This document shows, piece after piece, positions 35,674-45,490 of a stretch of 64,000 nucleotides of DNA (position 1 is the first letter of the stretch; each line of letters starts with the position of its first letter). Position numbers and translations under genes: made by a program. The stretch is from assembly GCA_021741205.1 (NCBI GenBank), contig JAIOYI010000007.1:1-64000 (forward strand). The letters run 5' to 3'. The notes under the pieces are model-generated. The model had not been told where the DNA came from, ran no database searches, and saw nothing but the letters and a program-made list of their open reading frames with translations. Source of the stretch: Emcibacter sp. GTDB lineage: Bacteria > Pseudomonadota > Alphaproteobacteria > Sphingomonadales > Emcibacteraceae.

Positions 35674-37872
35674 CTAATCTTCTATTTCTCTCTCCTGATT
35701 TAACCGACGAGATTTTCGAACCATCTTTTCCTCTTCTATTCCTTTTGCTTCTTTTTTTCCGCCCTTAGACAATTTATGAATCATCACAGGGCAAACTTTC
35801 TCATCAAAATATGTCTGCTGACAGGACAAGCAATGCAGGCATTCATTGGGATTGATGTCACCTTTGGGATCTATTGCCTGAACCATGCAATTTTGTGCAC
35901 AGATATGACAGGGATCGCCGCAATTACGGTATCGTTCTAACCAATTAAACATGGCAAGCTTTCCCGGAATGGCGAGGGCAGCCCCCAATGGACAAAGATA
36001 ACGACAATAAAAGCGTTCAATAAAAAGACCCGTTCCCAATATCACAATAACAAAAAGCACATAAGGCCAGCCACGCATAAATTTCAAGATGATTGCCGTT
36101 TTAAAAGGTTCAATCTCAGCCATTTGTTCGGCTATATTAAGAGAATATAAGGACAGGCCAAACAACGCTAAAAAAATCATATATTTCAGAGGCCAAAGCC
36201 GTTCATGCAACCACCACGGCACCACAATTTGTGGTACTTTAAAATATTTAGCAATTTTATTGACGAGTTCCTGTAACGCCCCAAACGGGCATAACCAACC
36301 ACAATAAGCCCCACGTCCCCAAAATAAAAGTGAAGCCGCTACTGAACACCACAGGATAAATATCATGGGTTCCATCAGGAAAAATTCCCACCGAAATCCA
36401 GATAACAGGGCATTGGCAAATACAAAAATATTAACCACCGATAATTGCGCTTGGGCATAATAGCCGATATAGAATAAGGTAAAAATAAGGAAAGCGAGCC
36501 TCAATCTGTCCGTCAGAGCACGATATTTGACCACCTGATTTTGCACAAAGAACAAAATAGTGAGCAGGATAATTGCACTCGATAATATAACAACATCAAC
36601 AGACTTTATCTGCCACATTTTCATCCATAAGGCATTGACGGCTTCATCATCCTCTTCTTCTATCGTTTGGGAAGTTGGCTGTGTGACTTTCACATATTTA
36701 CGGGGCAATTGATAATTTAAGTCATACGCCACAAAGACTTTTTCCAAGGCTCCAATGGAACGCTGAACCAACAACTGTATCTGCCAATCATCCGCTGGGT
36801 TAAAGATGGCGCCTTTCGGCGTATAGAAAAGAGCAACCTCCTTAAATTCTGGAGCGCCTTCAGCCATTACCCGACCAAGATTTTTATAGCCATGATCATT
36901 AAAACGAAAGGCTTCCTCATCCTGAACAACCTGCACCCGATCGAAAATACCCCCCCGAACATATCCCGACCCCCGAAAGGAATAATGCCCATTTCCCATC
37001 ACGATAAAGGCCTGCTGACCTTCCTTTATCTTTTTCTGAAAATTGATATATTCCCATTTTCCAAGTAAACTTTTGGCGATGGTTGGGACCGCAAGAGAGG
37101 CAACATACAAATCAATGAATATATCATCATCCGCCCCCTCCTCTGGTCGGGCAATGGCCTTTATGTTTCCCTGCTCGGCAAAGGTCTGATTAACCAAAGC
37201 ATTGGTCAATTCTAATCGTCTTATTGATCCATCCCCAAGCAAGGTCTGCCAGTCCAGATTTTCCTCTTGTCCAAGAATGAGGCTTTTGGTAGCCTTTTGC
37301 GTCTGGATCTCAGTTGTCAATCCGCCAAGACCCAAAATACGGGCCGCCCGCACAGAGGCACGCTTTATGGTATCATCAATGACCATAATGGTTACCGTTG
37401 CCCCTGATACAATATCTACAGGCGGTGGCTCGCCGCCTTTTTCTTTGGCAAGGTTTAAAATATCAATATTTTGATACCCCGCAATAAAGTCGATTATTTT
37501 CTTTTCCGGAATACCTGCAAGAATAATAGGTTCTGAATGTTTGACAAGCTTTGCCCCCGCAATCAATCCATTTTTATCCAGACCAATCATCACCGTAATC
37601 GGCTTTCCCGAATAGCCAATGGCGCTTACAAAATCCGTATTCAGGAATACATAGCCAATCGTCTCGCCTTTTCTTAAAACAGGCGCCACAAGACCATCAC
37701 CCACCAATGCTCCATAACCATCTGCATTTACAAATAATTTATCTGCGGAAATAGTGGTAAGATATTTCTTAAGATCGCCCTTTTCCGCATAAGCATTAAA
37801 AGTCAGACCGAGCATAAGAGCCATAACAATCTTTATTGCCAAAAATATATTTTGAATTATTTTAAATGACAT
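35674..37872 (-). CDS. nosR: NosR, FMN and iron-sulfur membrane protein for N2O reduction
   Basis: A 732-residue membrane protein. After a signal segment comes a periplasmic FMN-binding domain with SGATVT, the site of covalent FMN attachment. Five or more membrane helices follow, with two CxxxCP motifs (CGWLCP and CRYLCP), and the cytoplasmic tail holds two 4Fe-4S motifs (CHICAQNC and CLHCLSC with a later CP). NosR passes electrons from quinol towards NosZ and is needed for nos expression. An FNR-type site lies 104 bp upstream. Confidence 0.95.
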   Translation of the reverse strand: MSFKIIQNIFLAIKIVMALMLGLTFNAYAEKGDLKKYLTTISADKLFVNADGYGALVGDGLVAPVLRKGETIGYVFLNTDFVSAIGYSGKPITVMIGLDKNGLIAGAKLVKHSEPIILAGIPEKKIIDFIAGYQNIDILNLAKEKGGEPPPVDIVSGATVTIMVIDDTIKRASVRAARILGLGGLTTEIQTQKATKSLILGQEENLDWQTLLGDGSIRRLELTNALVNQTFAEQGNIKAIARPEEGADDDIFIDLYVASLAVPTIAKSLLGKWEYINFQKKIKEGQQAFIVMGNGHYSFRGSGYVRGGIFDRVQVVQDEEAFRFNDHGYKNLGRVMAEGAPEFKEVALFYTPKGAIFNPADDWQIQLLVQRSIGALEKVFVAYDLNYQLPRKYVKVTQPTSQTIEEEDDEAVNALWMKMWQIKSVDVVILSSAIILLTILFFVQNQVVKYRALTDRLRLAFLIFTLFYIGYYAQAQLSVVNIFVFANALLSGFRWEFFLMEPMIFILWCSVAASLLFWGRGAYCGWLCPFGALQELVNKIAKYFKVPQIVVPWWLHERLWPLKYMIFLALFGLSLYSLNIAEQMAEIEPFKTAIILKFMRGWPYVLFVIVILGTGLFIERFYCRYLCPLGAALAIPGKLAMFNWLERYRNCGDPCHICAQNCMVQAIDPKGDINPNECLHCLSCQQTYFDEKVCPVMIHKLSKGGKKEAKGIEEEKMVRKSRRLNQEREIED

Positions 37873-37975
37873 TATTGATTATTTTTCCAGTTGATTGATA
37901 CAATACCCACCGATAACAAGCTTTATGCTGTTTTATTGAATTAGCAAACAATAGAATCTCTCATGATATGTTAAA

Positions 37976-37989
37976 TTGACACATATCAA
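37976..37989. promoter_or_regulatory. FNR/Crp-family site upstream of nosR
   Basis: TTGACACATATCAA fits the FNR-type pattern TTGAT-N4-ATCAA with one change. It lies 104 bp before the nosR start in the gap shared with the first TonB-dependent receptor. Such a site would turn on nos genes under low oxygen or nitric oxide. A decayed copy, TTGGCACATATCAA, lies at 45504-45517. Confidence 0.6.
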
Positions 37990-38667
37990 AAAACTATCGA
38001 TAAGATATATTTTATATCCATTATTTAATATAGATATTTTTAATAGGGCGGTCAAAAATATATCTTATTAAAGGATAAAAAAATGATTCGTTTTTATAAT
38101 CACAATATCATTTATTACAGACTTTCGGCGAAATAATATTTCGAAAATAATTTACTGAAATTTTATTTTACCCTTACAATTTGTAATAGTAATCAAAAAA
38201 AAATATTTTCTATATTATATATACTGCATTTTTCAAAAGATTATTCAGAATATTATTCTGAAAATTACATTTATTTCTGTATTTATTGTAAAACATACCA
38301 TAGAGACACGGCAAATAAATTAATATATGTCACGCATGTGTTAAATATATCACACCACGGTTTTTTAAGAAATTGACCCCGATTCCAGATGGTGTTAACT
38401 TCCAGATCCAGTTTATTCATTAATATGTGTGTCTCATAAAGAGAAATTAATGAATAAATAAGAAAAAAATCGGCATGATTTTAAATGATTTAACTGTGTG
38501 AATTATTTTAAAAAAATAAATCAGCTGATGATGAATAGGGATGGAATGTTAAGACAAACAAATAAATTTTATAGTGTATTATGCTTTTTCTTCAAAAGGC
38601 ATAATTTTTTACGTGTTATGTCAAAATTGAAATCCAACATATATTAACTTCCTACGGAGGAAACATA
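37990..38667 (+). promoter_or_regulatory. long leader of TonB receptor 1, with conserved hairpins
   Basis: No gene is seen in this AT-rich gap. The 300 bp before the receptor are closely similar to those before the second receptor at 46121. Within it, 13-bp arms TTTATTCATTAAT (38412-38424) and ATTAATGAATAAA (38446-38458) form a hairpin. A second hairpin, ATTATGC (38578-38584) with GCATAAT (38599-38605), is followed by a T run and looks like an intrinsic terminator ahead of the gene, so attenuation is possible. Confidence 0.45.
38649..38662 (+). promoter_or_regulatory. ribosome-binding site inside a hairpin, receptor 1
   Basis: TTCCT-ACGG-AGGAA folds on itself so that the Shine-Dalgarno GGAGGAA is part of the stem and loop. 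It lies 5 bp before the ATG at 38668. The same 14 bases precede receptor 2 at 46102-46115. It may lower or regulate translation. Confidence 0.5.
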
Positions 38668-41103
38668 ATGAAGAGTAATTTTACTTCACGCCTAAAATTT
38701 GGCGTATCGGCAATAACAATTGCTGCAACACTACCTTTCTCAATCCAAGCCTCTTATGCAGCAGAAGATGCAGATAAAGTTCAGCTTGAAGAAATTACCG
38801 TCACATCACGGAAGAAGCAAGAGCTTCTTGTTAACGTCCCCATGAACATTGCAGTTGTTGGTAGTGTAGAAATACAAAAACGTAACTTGATTAACAAAGA
38901 AGACTTCTACCGTACCGTTGCGGGGGCATCCTCACCAAGAGGTCAATTGATCTTGCGGGGTTTATCTGGTGGTAACGATTCTACACCTGATACGACAACA
39001 ACATTCATTGACGGCGTTCCTGGCATTGATGGCATATCAAGTGATTATGGCGGTGGATTTAGTTTCAGTGGATTATTTGATGTGGAACGTGTCGAAGTTC
39101 TGCGCGGACCACAAGGCACCCTTTGGGGATCAAATGCCATTGGTGGTACCGTTCAAATTATCACAAACGCGCCAAATTTAACGGACATTGAAGTTTTCGG
39201 ATCTACCGTATTTGAAAGTGAAAAGAACCGTAATGGCGTTGGTATAAAAGCTTATGGTGGATTTAACTTACCCATCATTGAAGATAAACTCGCCTTGCGT
39301 ATTGTTGGCAATACATCCCACCGTGAAGGTAAAATGTATAATAGCTATACGGGAACCACGGGTAAAGAAAACCAGAATTTCATCCGTGCCCAATTGCTGT
39401 GGCAACCAGAAGAAGACACAAGGGTCAAGCTTGGCTATATCCATAACAAAGACTTTGACTCTGCCCAAGATAGTGCTGATCGTTCTGTGCCAGGTTATCA
39501 CTATGAAGCGATATTAACGGCAAATCCCGATGCCACATATGGTTATGATGTTGCACTTGATTTTCCCGATTGTACGGGAGAGCGTTCAGAATGTTTTGGA
39601 GCACCTCTCGACGGTCACAATCCTAAATTCTCCTACTATGCCTTGGTGGATTCCTATGCAGATAATGAATCACATCTTGTCAGCCTGAATGTTGAAAAAG
39701 ATAACATCATTGACGGCGTTGATGTGACCTATGTGGGATCATACAGCAAATATGATTATGCTGGACGTCAAGGGGGTTGGTCACGGCTTGATGCCCAAGA
39801 TTTGTTCCGCACATGGATCATTGACAAGGACGGCGCAACCCGCTTCACCCACGAACTGCGTTTGCAGTCCAATGACGAGGGTCCGCTAGAATGGACCGTC
39901 GGTGCCTTCTATGACAAATCAAAAGGTCTAAAAACCCCTGAAAATCAATGGCAATATCATGCAAATGATGACAAAAGTCGCGCGATAGCCGCCTATTTAT
40001 GGGGTGAATATTGGGGTTACGGCGTCGATCCAACACAGCTTGGCATTGATCTTTATGGCGACGGAAACAAAAATTATAATTATGCGATCATTCAAAATGA
40101 TAGCAGAGAACTCGCCCTATTTGGTGAAGTCAGCTATACTTTTGAACTAGACAATGGTAGCAAATTTGAAATCACAGGTGGTCTGCGTTACTTTGATTTG
40201 AAAGATGAAGCTATCTTTGAACAATCTGGTATTTGGATTGATCTTTCTGGCGCTATTGACCGCTCTGAAACACTTGGTGACGATGGTAAAGAGAGTGGCA
40301 CAAGAAAGAAACTTGCCTTGGCCTATATGCCAAATGAAGAGTTATCTTTCTTCGCAATCTATTCAGAAGGCTATCGTCCTGGTGGCAATAATGGGGCATC
40401 TGCTCCTGCGGCCTGTAGTGACGACCCCGCAGTTGGGGACTTTGTAGACCGTTATAAATCAGACAGCATCAAGAACTATGAAATTGGTGTCAAAGGCTTC
40501 GCTGCCGAACGTCGTATACAATTTTCCGCCGCCGCCTATCAAATTGATTGGACGGGCGTACAGTCAGAAGTTTATATGGCGACTTGTGGTTTCTCTTACA
40601 ACTCAAATTTTGGTGCTGCACGGTCAAAGGGTATTGAATTTGAAAGTACCTCACTCGTGACGGATACCTTAAAATTGATTGTGAATGGCTCTTACACCAA
40701 ATCAACTATGCTGACCGCCAATGCGGCTCTTGGCATTGAGGCTGGTGAAGACATGACAATGGTGCCAAAGTATAACTTCTATGTTGCCTTGGATCAGGAA
40801 CTTGAAATCTATGGTCGTGAAGCATCGGTTCGTTTTGATGTGAATGGCTATGGTAAAAACCAGTCCCATTTCAATACACGTCTTGAAGATACATCTGAGG
40901 CCTATGTCATCGCCAACATTTCAGCGGGTGTCCAATTAACGGATAATGCACGTGTGAGCTTCCACATCAGCAACCTGTTTAATAAAGATTATACAACCTT
41001 TAAACGGGCGCGTAGTCGGAATCCAAACTGGACTGGTGGCGCATTGGATACATGGTATGGTGACGAACGCACCCTTGCGGTACGTTTAGACTTTAAACTA
41101 TAA
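38668..41103 (+). CDS. TonB-dependent receptor 1
   Basis: An 811-residue outer membrane receptor. The signal peptide (1-31, ending ASYAAE) is nearly identical to that of the second receptor at 46121. A TonB-box-like region EEITVTSRK precedes the plug domain, which ends in VEVLRGPQGTLWGSNAIGG; the barrel ends with an aromatic C-terminus (LAVRLDFKL). The type is common in sphingomonad-like bacteria, for unknown ligands. It is followed by a TPR-sulfotransferase and an S9 oligopeptidase on the same strand, which suggests peptide or modified-peptide uptake. An intrinsic terminator lies 22 bp after it. Confidence 0.92.
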   Translation: MKSNFTSRLKFGVSAITIAATLPFSIQASYAAEDADKVQLEEITVTSRKKQELLVNVPMNIAVVGSVEIQKRNLINKEDFYRTVAGASSPRGQLILRGLSGGNDSTPDTTTTFIDGVPGIDGISSDYGGGFSFSGLFDVERVEVLRGPQGTLWGSNAIGGTVQIITNAPNLTDIEVFGSTVFESEKNRNGVGIKAYGGFNLPIIEDKLALRIVGNTSHREGKMYNSYTGTTGKENQNFIRAQLLWQPEEDTRVKLGYIHNKDFDSAQDSADRSVPGYHYEAILTANPDATYGYDVALDFPDCTGERSECFGAPLDGHNPKFSYYALVDSYADNESHLVSLNVEKDNIIDGVDVTYVGSYSKYDYAGRQGGWSRLDAQDLFRTWIIDKDGATRFTHELRLQSNDEGPLEWTVGAFYDKSKGLKTPENQWQYHANDDKSRAIAAYLWGEYWGYGVDPTQLGIDLYGDGNKNYNYAIIQNDSRELALFGEVSYTFELDNGSKFEITGGLRYFDLKDEAIFEQSGIWIDLSGAIDRSETLGDDGKESGTRKKLALAYMPNEELSFFAIYSEGYRPGGNNGASAPAACSDDPAVGDFVDRYKSDSIKNYEIGVKGFAAERRIQFSAAAYQIDWTGVQSEVYMATCGFSYNSNFGAARSKGIEFESTSLVTDTLKLIVNGSYTKSTMLTANAALGIEAGEDMTMVPKYNFYVALDQELEIYGREASVRFDVNGYGKNQSHFNTRLEDTSEAYVIANISAGVQLTDNARVSFHISNLFNKDYTTFKRARSRNPNWTGGALDTWYGDERTLAVRLDFKL

Positions 41104-41124
41104 TCAGATATGATAAGCTAGGTC

Positions 41125-41156
41125 ACGGCGGGCTTTTGGGTCCGCCGTTTCTTTTT
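41125..41156 (+). terminator. intrinsic terminator after TonB receptor 1
   Basis: Arms ACGGCGG (41125-41131) and CCGCCGT (41142-41148) around a 10-base loop, followed by TTTCTTTTT. It separates the receptor from the sulfotransferase gene, whose start is only 20 bp later, so read-through would be needed for co-transcription. Confidence 0.8.
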
Positions 41157-41175
41157 ACCGGAAGATTTTTTGTAA

Positions 41176-43188
41176 ATGGCGCTTCAACAATTATACCAAG
41201 AGACATCACGCCTTATTCAAAAGGGCCAGACAAAATCTGCCATTGCAAAACTTCAAAAACAACTAGACCTCACCCCAAGCGATGAAATTACCCTCAGTAT
41301 TTTAGGTTCTGCCTTCATGCGACAAGGCGATATTGACGATGCCTTTAAAATTTTCAATAAAGCTATCGAGTATCATCCCAATTCCTATGCGGCACACGGG
41401 GATATGGCCTTTGCCCAAATGAAGGTTGAAAATACAGAACAGGCCATCACGTCATTTGAAAGAGCCACAACCCTCAATCCAGGATTTTATCAAGCCTTAT
41501 GTTTTCTTTCAAAACTCTATTTTGACAAAGGGGATTTTAAATTATCCCGTGAAACTTATGGCAGATCACATTCTTGCGACCCATTTGATGCGGACTATAA
41601 AACAATCCAATCCGACATCAATGCCTCTCGCTTTGCACAAGCAGAGGAGACTGCCCGAAAAATACTGTCGCAACTCACAGGACATCCCAAAGCCGCCCAT
41701 GCCCTTGCTCATCTGGCTACAACCGTTGGTGCCTATGAGGAATCCGCCAAAATATTACGCCATGCACTCAAATATTGCCCTGCGGATAATATATTACGAG
41801 TGGCTCTGATTGCGAGCCTAGAGAAAATAGCCGATTATCAAAATGCCGCCATCGAAGCTGAACTATCCGCAGCGTTAGATCCACAAAAAGCTTCGGGATG
41901 GCAAGTATTGGGCAGAATGTATAGCCACTGCGGAGAATATGAAAAAAGCCTTAAAGCCTATGATAGGGCGCTGACCTGCACGCCACTTACCGACCTTGAA
42001 AAAAGCAATCTACAATTGCTGCGTGGTCATATTCTTCGAACAACTGGTGACAGCGAACACTGTATCGAGGCCTATCTCTCCAGTATAAAATTTTCTCCTG
42101 AGAATGGTACAGGATGGTGGGGATTGGCTGATATGAAAACCTATCTTTTCTCTGAGGAAGATCGGGCGATCATGGAGAAATTAAGTAATAACGAAAAGAT
42201 AGATCCCGCGCAACGAACCCAAGCTGCCTTCTCACTGGGTAAGGCTTTTGAGGATGACGAGAATTATGAGAAAGCCTTCGCATGGTATAAAATTGCCAAT
42301 GATCTGAGACCCAATGTGAAATTTGACGCTACCGTCTTTCAGAATATCTGTGACGAGAATAATAAAATTTTTACAACGGACTTTCTCAAACATCAGGCTT
42401 CCCCCCTTCAAGCGGGTCCAACACCAATCTTTATTGTTGGCTTGCCACGGGCCGGTTCAACCTTGATTGAACAGATTTTGGCCAGTCATAGTCTAATAGA
42501 AGGCACAATGGAGTTGCCGAATTTACCCAATATAGTCAGACGTATTAATATTGAGGGCGGCAAAAAAAAAGTTGCCTACCCCTTGTGTCTTTCTGGTTTT
42601 ACGGCAAAAGAACTGGCAGAATTTGGCCAAGCCTATCTGGATGAAACCGCCATGTACCGGACGGATAAACCCTATTTTATCGACAAAATGCCCCCTAATT
42701 TCGAGCTCGTTGGGCTCATTCACATGATTTTACCCAATGCCATCATTATAGATGCGCGCCGATATCCACTCGACGGCGGATTTAGCTGTTTTAAACAACA
42801 TTTTGCTGGTGGACATGAATTTAGCTATAATCTTGAAAATATTGGTCATTATTATAATTGCTATTTATCCGTTATGGATCACTGGGATAGCGTATTGCCT
42901 GGTAAAGTAAAATGTGTGCAGTATGAAAATATGATCGCAAATACAGCAGATGAAATTACAAGCTTGCTCCTCCATTGCGGCGTGAATGTAGAAGAACAAT
43001 GTTTTGAATTTTATAAAAACAAACGAGCCGTTCGTACCGCAAGCTCTCAGCAAGTACGCCAACCCATTTACAATAAAAGTAAAGGCGTCTGGCACAATTA
43101 TAAACAACAACTTCAGCCCCTTTCAAATGCTTTGGGAGCCAAGACATTAGAGCGCTTTAAAGACTACGCCGGATTTAACATGGAATAA
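41176..43188 (+). CDS. TPR-repeat sulfotransferase family protein
   Basis: A 670-residue two-part protein. Residues 1-390 are tetratricopeptide repeats (for example near 30-130 with typical Ala/Gly-Tyr spacing). The C-terminal part is a sulfotransferase domain with the PAPS 5'-phosphosulfate loop FIVGLPRAGSTLIEQIL near 416-432. Such proteins are often found next to TonB-dependent receptors and peptidases. Substrate unknown; the TPR part may bind a protein or peptide. No signal peptide is seen, so it acts in the cytoplasm. Confidence 0.88.
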   Translation: MALQQLYQETSRLIQKGQTKSAIAKLQKQLDLTPSDEITLSILGSAFMRQGDIDDAFKIFNKAIEYHPNSYAAHGDMAFAQMKVENTEQAITSFERATTLNPGFYQALCFLSKLYFDKGDFKLSRETYGRSHSCDPFDADYKTIQSDINASRFAQAEETARKILSQLTGHPKAAHALAHLATTVGAYEESAKILRHALKYCPADNILRVALIASLEKIADYQNAAIEAELSAALDPQKASGWQVLGRMYSHCGEYEKSLKAYDRALTCTPLTDLEKSNLQLLRGHILRTTGDSEHCIEAYLSSIKFSPENGTGWWGLADMKTYLFSEEDRAIMEKLSNNEKIDPAQRTQAAFSLGKAFEDDENYEKAFAWYKIANDLRPNVKFDATVFQNICDENNKIFTTDFLKHQASPLQAGPTPIFIVGLPRAGSTLIEQILASHSLIEGTMELPNLPNIVRRINIEGGKKKVAYPLCLSGFTAKELAEFGQAYLDETAMYRTDKPYFIDKMPPNFELVGLIHMILPNAIIIDARRYPLDGGFSCFKQHFAGGHEFSYNLENIGHYYNCYLSVMDHWDSVLPGKVKCVQYENMIANTADEITSLLLHCGVNVEEQCFEFYKNKRAVRTASSQQVRQPIYNKSKGVWHNYKQQLQPLSNALGAKTLERFKDYAGFNME

Positions 43189-43226
43189 CCATCGATTGAA
43201 ATATTGACAACTCAAGGGATACCCAA

Positions 43227-45374
43227 ATGAAATTCAACCTATTACTTGTGACGAGCCTTAGTTTAATACTTTTTGGCTGCAATGATAGCAACATAGAAAA
43301 ATCAACAAGCCTTGACGTTGTCACAGCACCTGTGGCAAAAAAAATTGCCTATGATATGGAAATTCATGGTGACATCAGGACTGATAATTATTACTGGATG
43401 CGAGATGATACCCGCACAAGCCCAGAAGTTCTGGCTCATCTTGACGCCGAGAATGCTTACAGTAAAAGCATTATGGCTCATACTGAAAAACTTCAAGACA
43501 CGCTATTTGAAGAACTCAAAGGGCGCGTTAAAAAAGACGATTCTTCTGTTCCTTATAAAAAGGCTGGATATTGGTATCAAAGCACGTTCTCAGGTGACCA
43601 AGAATATCCCATTTTTATCCGCCGCAAAGGTGATTTAACACCTCCTGAAGAAATTATCTTAAATACCAACGAATTAGCGCAAGGTAAGGAATTTTTCTCC
43701 ATCGGAGGCATGTCCGTCAGCACAAACAATAATATTCTAGCCTATTCAACTGATTTTTTAAGCCGCAGACTCTATACGATTGAGTTTAAAGATCTGACCA
43801 CGGGTAAAAATTACCTCGATAAACTTGAAAATGCGGAAGCTGATATGGTCTGGGCCAATGACAACAAAACTGTATTTTACATTAAGAAAGACATCCAAAC
43901 TCTTCTGGGATATCAAGTATACCGCCATAAACTTGGGTCTGATCAAAAAGATGATGTTTTGGTTTACGAGGAAAAAGACAATACATTTTATACCGCCCTC
44001 GGCAAAACCCGAGATGATAGTGTTATTTATATTGTTCATAGACACACAAATAAAACGGGTGCCTCTATCATTGATGCTAATCTTCCTGACAGCAGATTCA
44101 AGCCATTTAACCCAATCGAAGAAAATCAAATGTATGAGTTTTCCAAACTGGGGGATTCCTATTATGTCCGCACAAACTGGAATGCGAAAAATTACCGCAT
44201 AATGAAAGTTTCAGAAGGGAATACTACGGATAAATCAAAATGGGTTGATGTGGTGCCGCACCGAGAAGATGTTTTTATAACTGACTTCGAAGTATTCAAT
44301 AACTATCTAGTCGTCAGAGAAAAGAAACACGGTGATACACAACTGCGCGTGATCGAAATAAAGACCGGCAAAGATCGCTTTCTCAAATTTGATGACCCTG
44401 CTTATTATGCGAGCATCGGCTATAACCCAGAAATCAATACATCCACAATACGCATAAATTACAGCAGCCTGACAACCCCAGATTCTGTATATGAATATAA
44501 TCTGTCCGATGGTAGTCGTACACTTCTGAAACAGGATGAAATTTTGGGTGGCTTTGACCCCGCAAATTATGCCAGTGAGCGCATATTTATTAAAGCCCGT
44601 GACGGCAAAGAAATCCCCGTCTCTCTCGTTTACCGAAAAGATAAATTCAAAAAAGATGGTACCAACCCGCTCTATCAATATGCCTATGGATCTTATGGTG
44701 ACACAACAGAAGCAAGTTTCGAAGATTCGAGACTATCCATTCTTGACCGTGGCTTTGTCTATGCCTTGGCGCATATTCGCGGCAGCCAGATGCTCGGGCC
44801 ACAATGGTATGAAGACGGCAAACTTTATCACAAGAAAAATACCTTTACTGACTTTATTGATGTGACCACAGGTCTCACCGCTCAAGGCTATGGTGACAAG
44901 GATAAGGTATTTGCCGTAGGATTAAGTGCTGGCGGGCTGCTTATGGGTGCTGTTCTTAATATGGCGCCTGAACTTTATAAGGCTGTTGCCGCTCAAGTCC
45001 CCTTCGTTGATGTGGTAACCACCATGTTGGACAGTTCTATTCCTCTCACCACTAACGAATATGATGAATGGGGTAATCCAAATGAAAAAGGCTATTATGA
45101 TTATATGAAATCATATTCCCCCTATGATAATGTGGAACACAAAGATTATCCGAATATAATGGTAACCACGGGATTAAATGATTCACAAGTTCAGTATTTC
45201 GAGCCTGCAAAATGGGTCGCAAAATTGCGTGAGTATAAAACAGATGACAATCTTCTCATATTCGATATCAGCATGGATTCTGGTCATGGAGGGGCGTCTG
45301 GACGCTATAAACATTTTAAAGACAAAGCTCTTGAATTGGCCTTTTTCTTCGACCTGATCGGTATTACAGAGTAA
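43227..45374 (+). CDS. S9 prolyl oligopeptidase family lipoprotein (oligopeptidase B-like)
   Basis: A 715-residue serine peptidase with a lipobox (LILFGC, Cys18), so it is probably anchored in the envelope. The beta-propeller half spans about 60-440. The catalytic domain has the nucleophile in GLSAGGLLMG (near 566-575), VPFVDVVTTMLD and a late Asp, and His in DSGHGGASG. Similarity to oligopeptidase B is clear (IPLTTNEYDEWGNP). It would cut short peptides, and with the receptor and sulfotransferase upstream it forms a likely peptide-handling set. Confidence 0.92.
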   Translation: MKFNLLLVTSLSLILFGCNDSNIEKSTSLDVVTAPVAKKIAYDMEIHGDIRTDNYYWMRDDTRTSPEVLAHLDAENAYSKSIMAHTEKLQDTLFEELKGRVKKDDSSVPYKKAGYWYQSTFSGDQEYPIFIRRKGDLTPPEEIILNTNELAQGKEFFSIGGMSVSTNNNILAYSTDFLSRRLYTIEFKDLTTGKNYLDKLENAEADMVWANDNKTVFYIKKDIQTLLGYQVYRHKLGSDQKDDVLVYEEKDNTFYTALGKTRDDSVIYIVHRHTNKTGASIIDANLPDSRFKPFNPIEENQMYEFSKLGDSYYVRTNWNAKNYRIMKVSEGNTTDKSKWVDVVPHREDVFITDFEVFNNYLVVREKKHGDTQLRVIEIKTGKDRFLKFDDPAYYASIGYNPEINTSTIRINYSSLTTPDSVYEYNLSDGSRTLLKQDEILGGFDPANYASERIFIKARDGKEIPVSLVYRKDKFKKDGTNPLYQYAYGSYGDTTEASFEDSRLSILDRGFVYALAHIRGSQMLGPQWYEDGKLYHKKNTFTDFIDVTTGLTAQGYGDKDKVFAVGLSAGGLLMGAVLNMAPELYKAVAAQVPFVDVVTTMLDSSIPLTTNEYDEWGNPNEKGYYDYMKSYSPYDNVEHKDYPNIMVTTGLNDSQVQYFEPAKWVAKLREYKTDDNLLIFDISMDSGHGGASGRYKHFKDKALELAFFFDLIGITE

Positions 45375-45379
45375 AGCTC

Positions 45380-45490
45380 TGTCCCCATATCGATAGAAAG
45401 CAGCATGGGATCACTAATATTCAAACAAGAAAGTGCGTCTTTCAACATATCAATAATTTTATCCACAAAAATAGTGGCAGGATATTTCTC
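45380..45490 (-). pseudogene. chimeric scar: putA fragment fused to nosR fragment
   Basis: Positions 45380-45464 match putA at 50166-50250 (69 of 85 bp by hand count), coding DKIIDMLKDALSCLNI against DKIIDMLKGALACLKI in PutA. Positions 45465-45490 then match the 5' coding part of nosR at 37745-37770 (20 of 26 bp, KYPATI against KYLTTI). The joint lies in a stretch common to both genes (AATAATTT and ATC). The order putA then nosR is what the joint of a tandem duplication running from nosR to putA would leave. The open frame is residual and not a gene. Confidence 0.8.
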
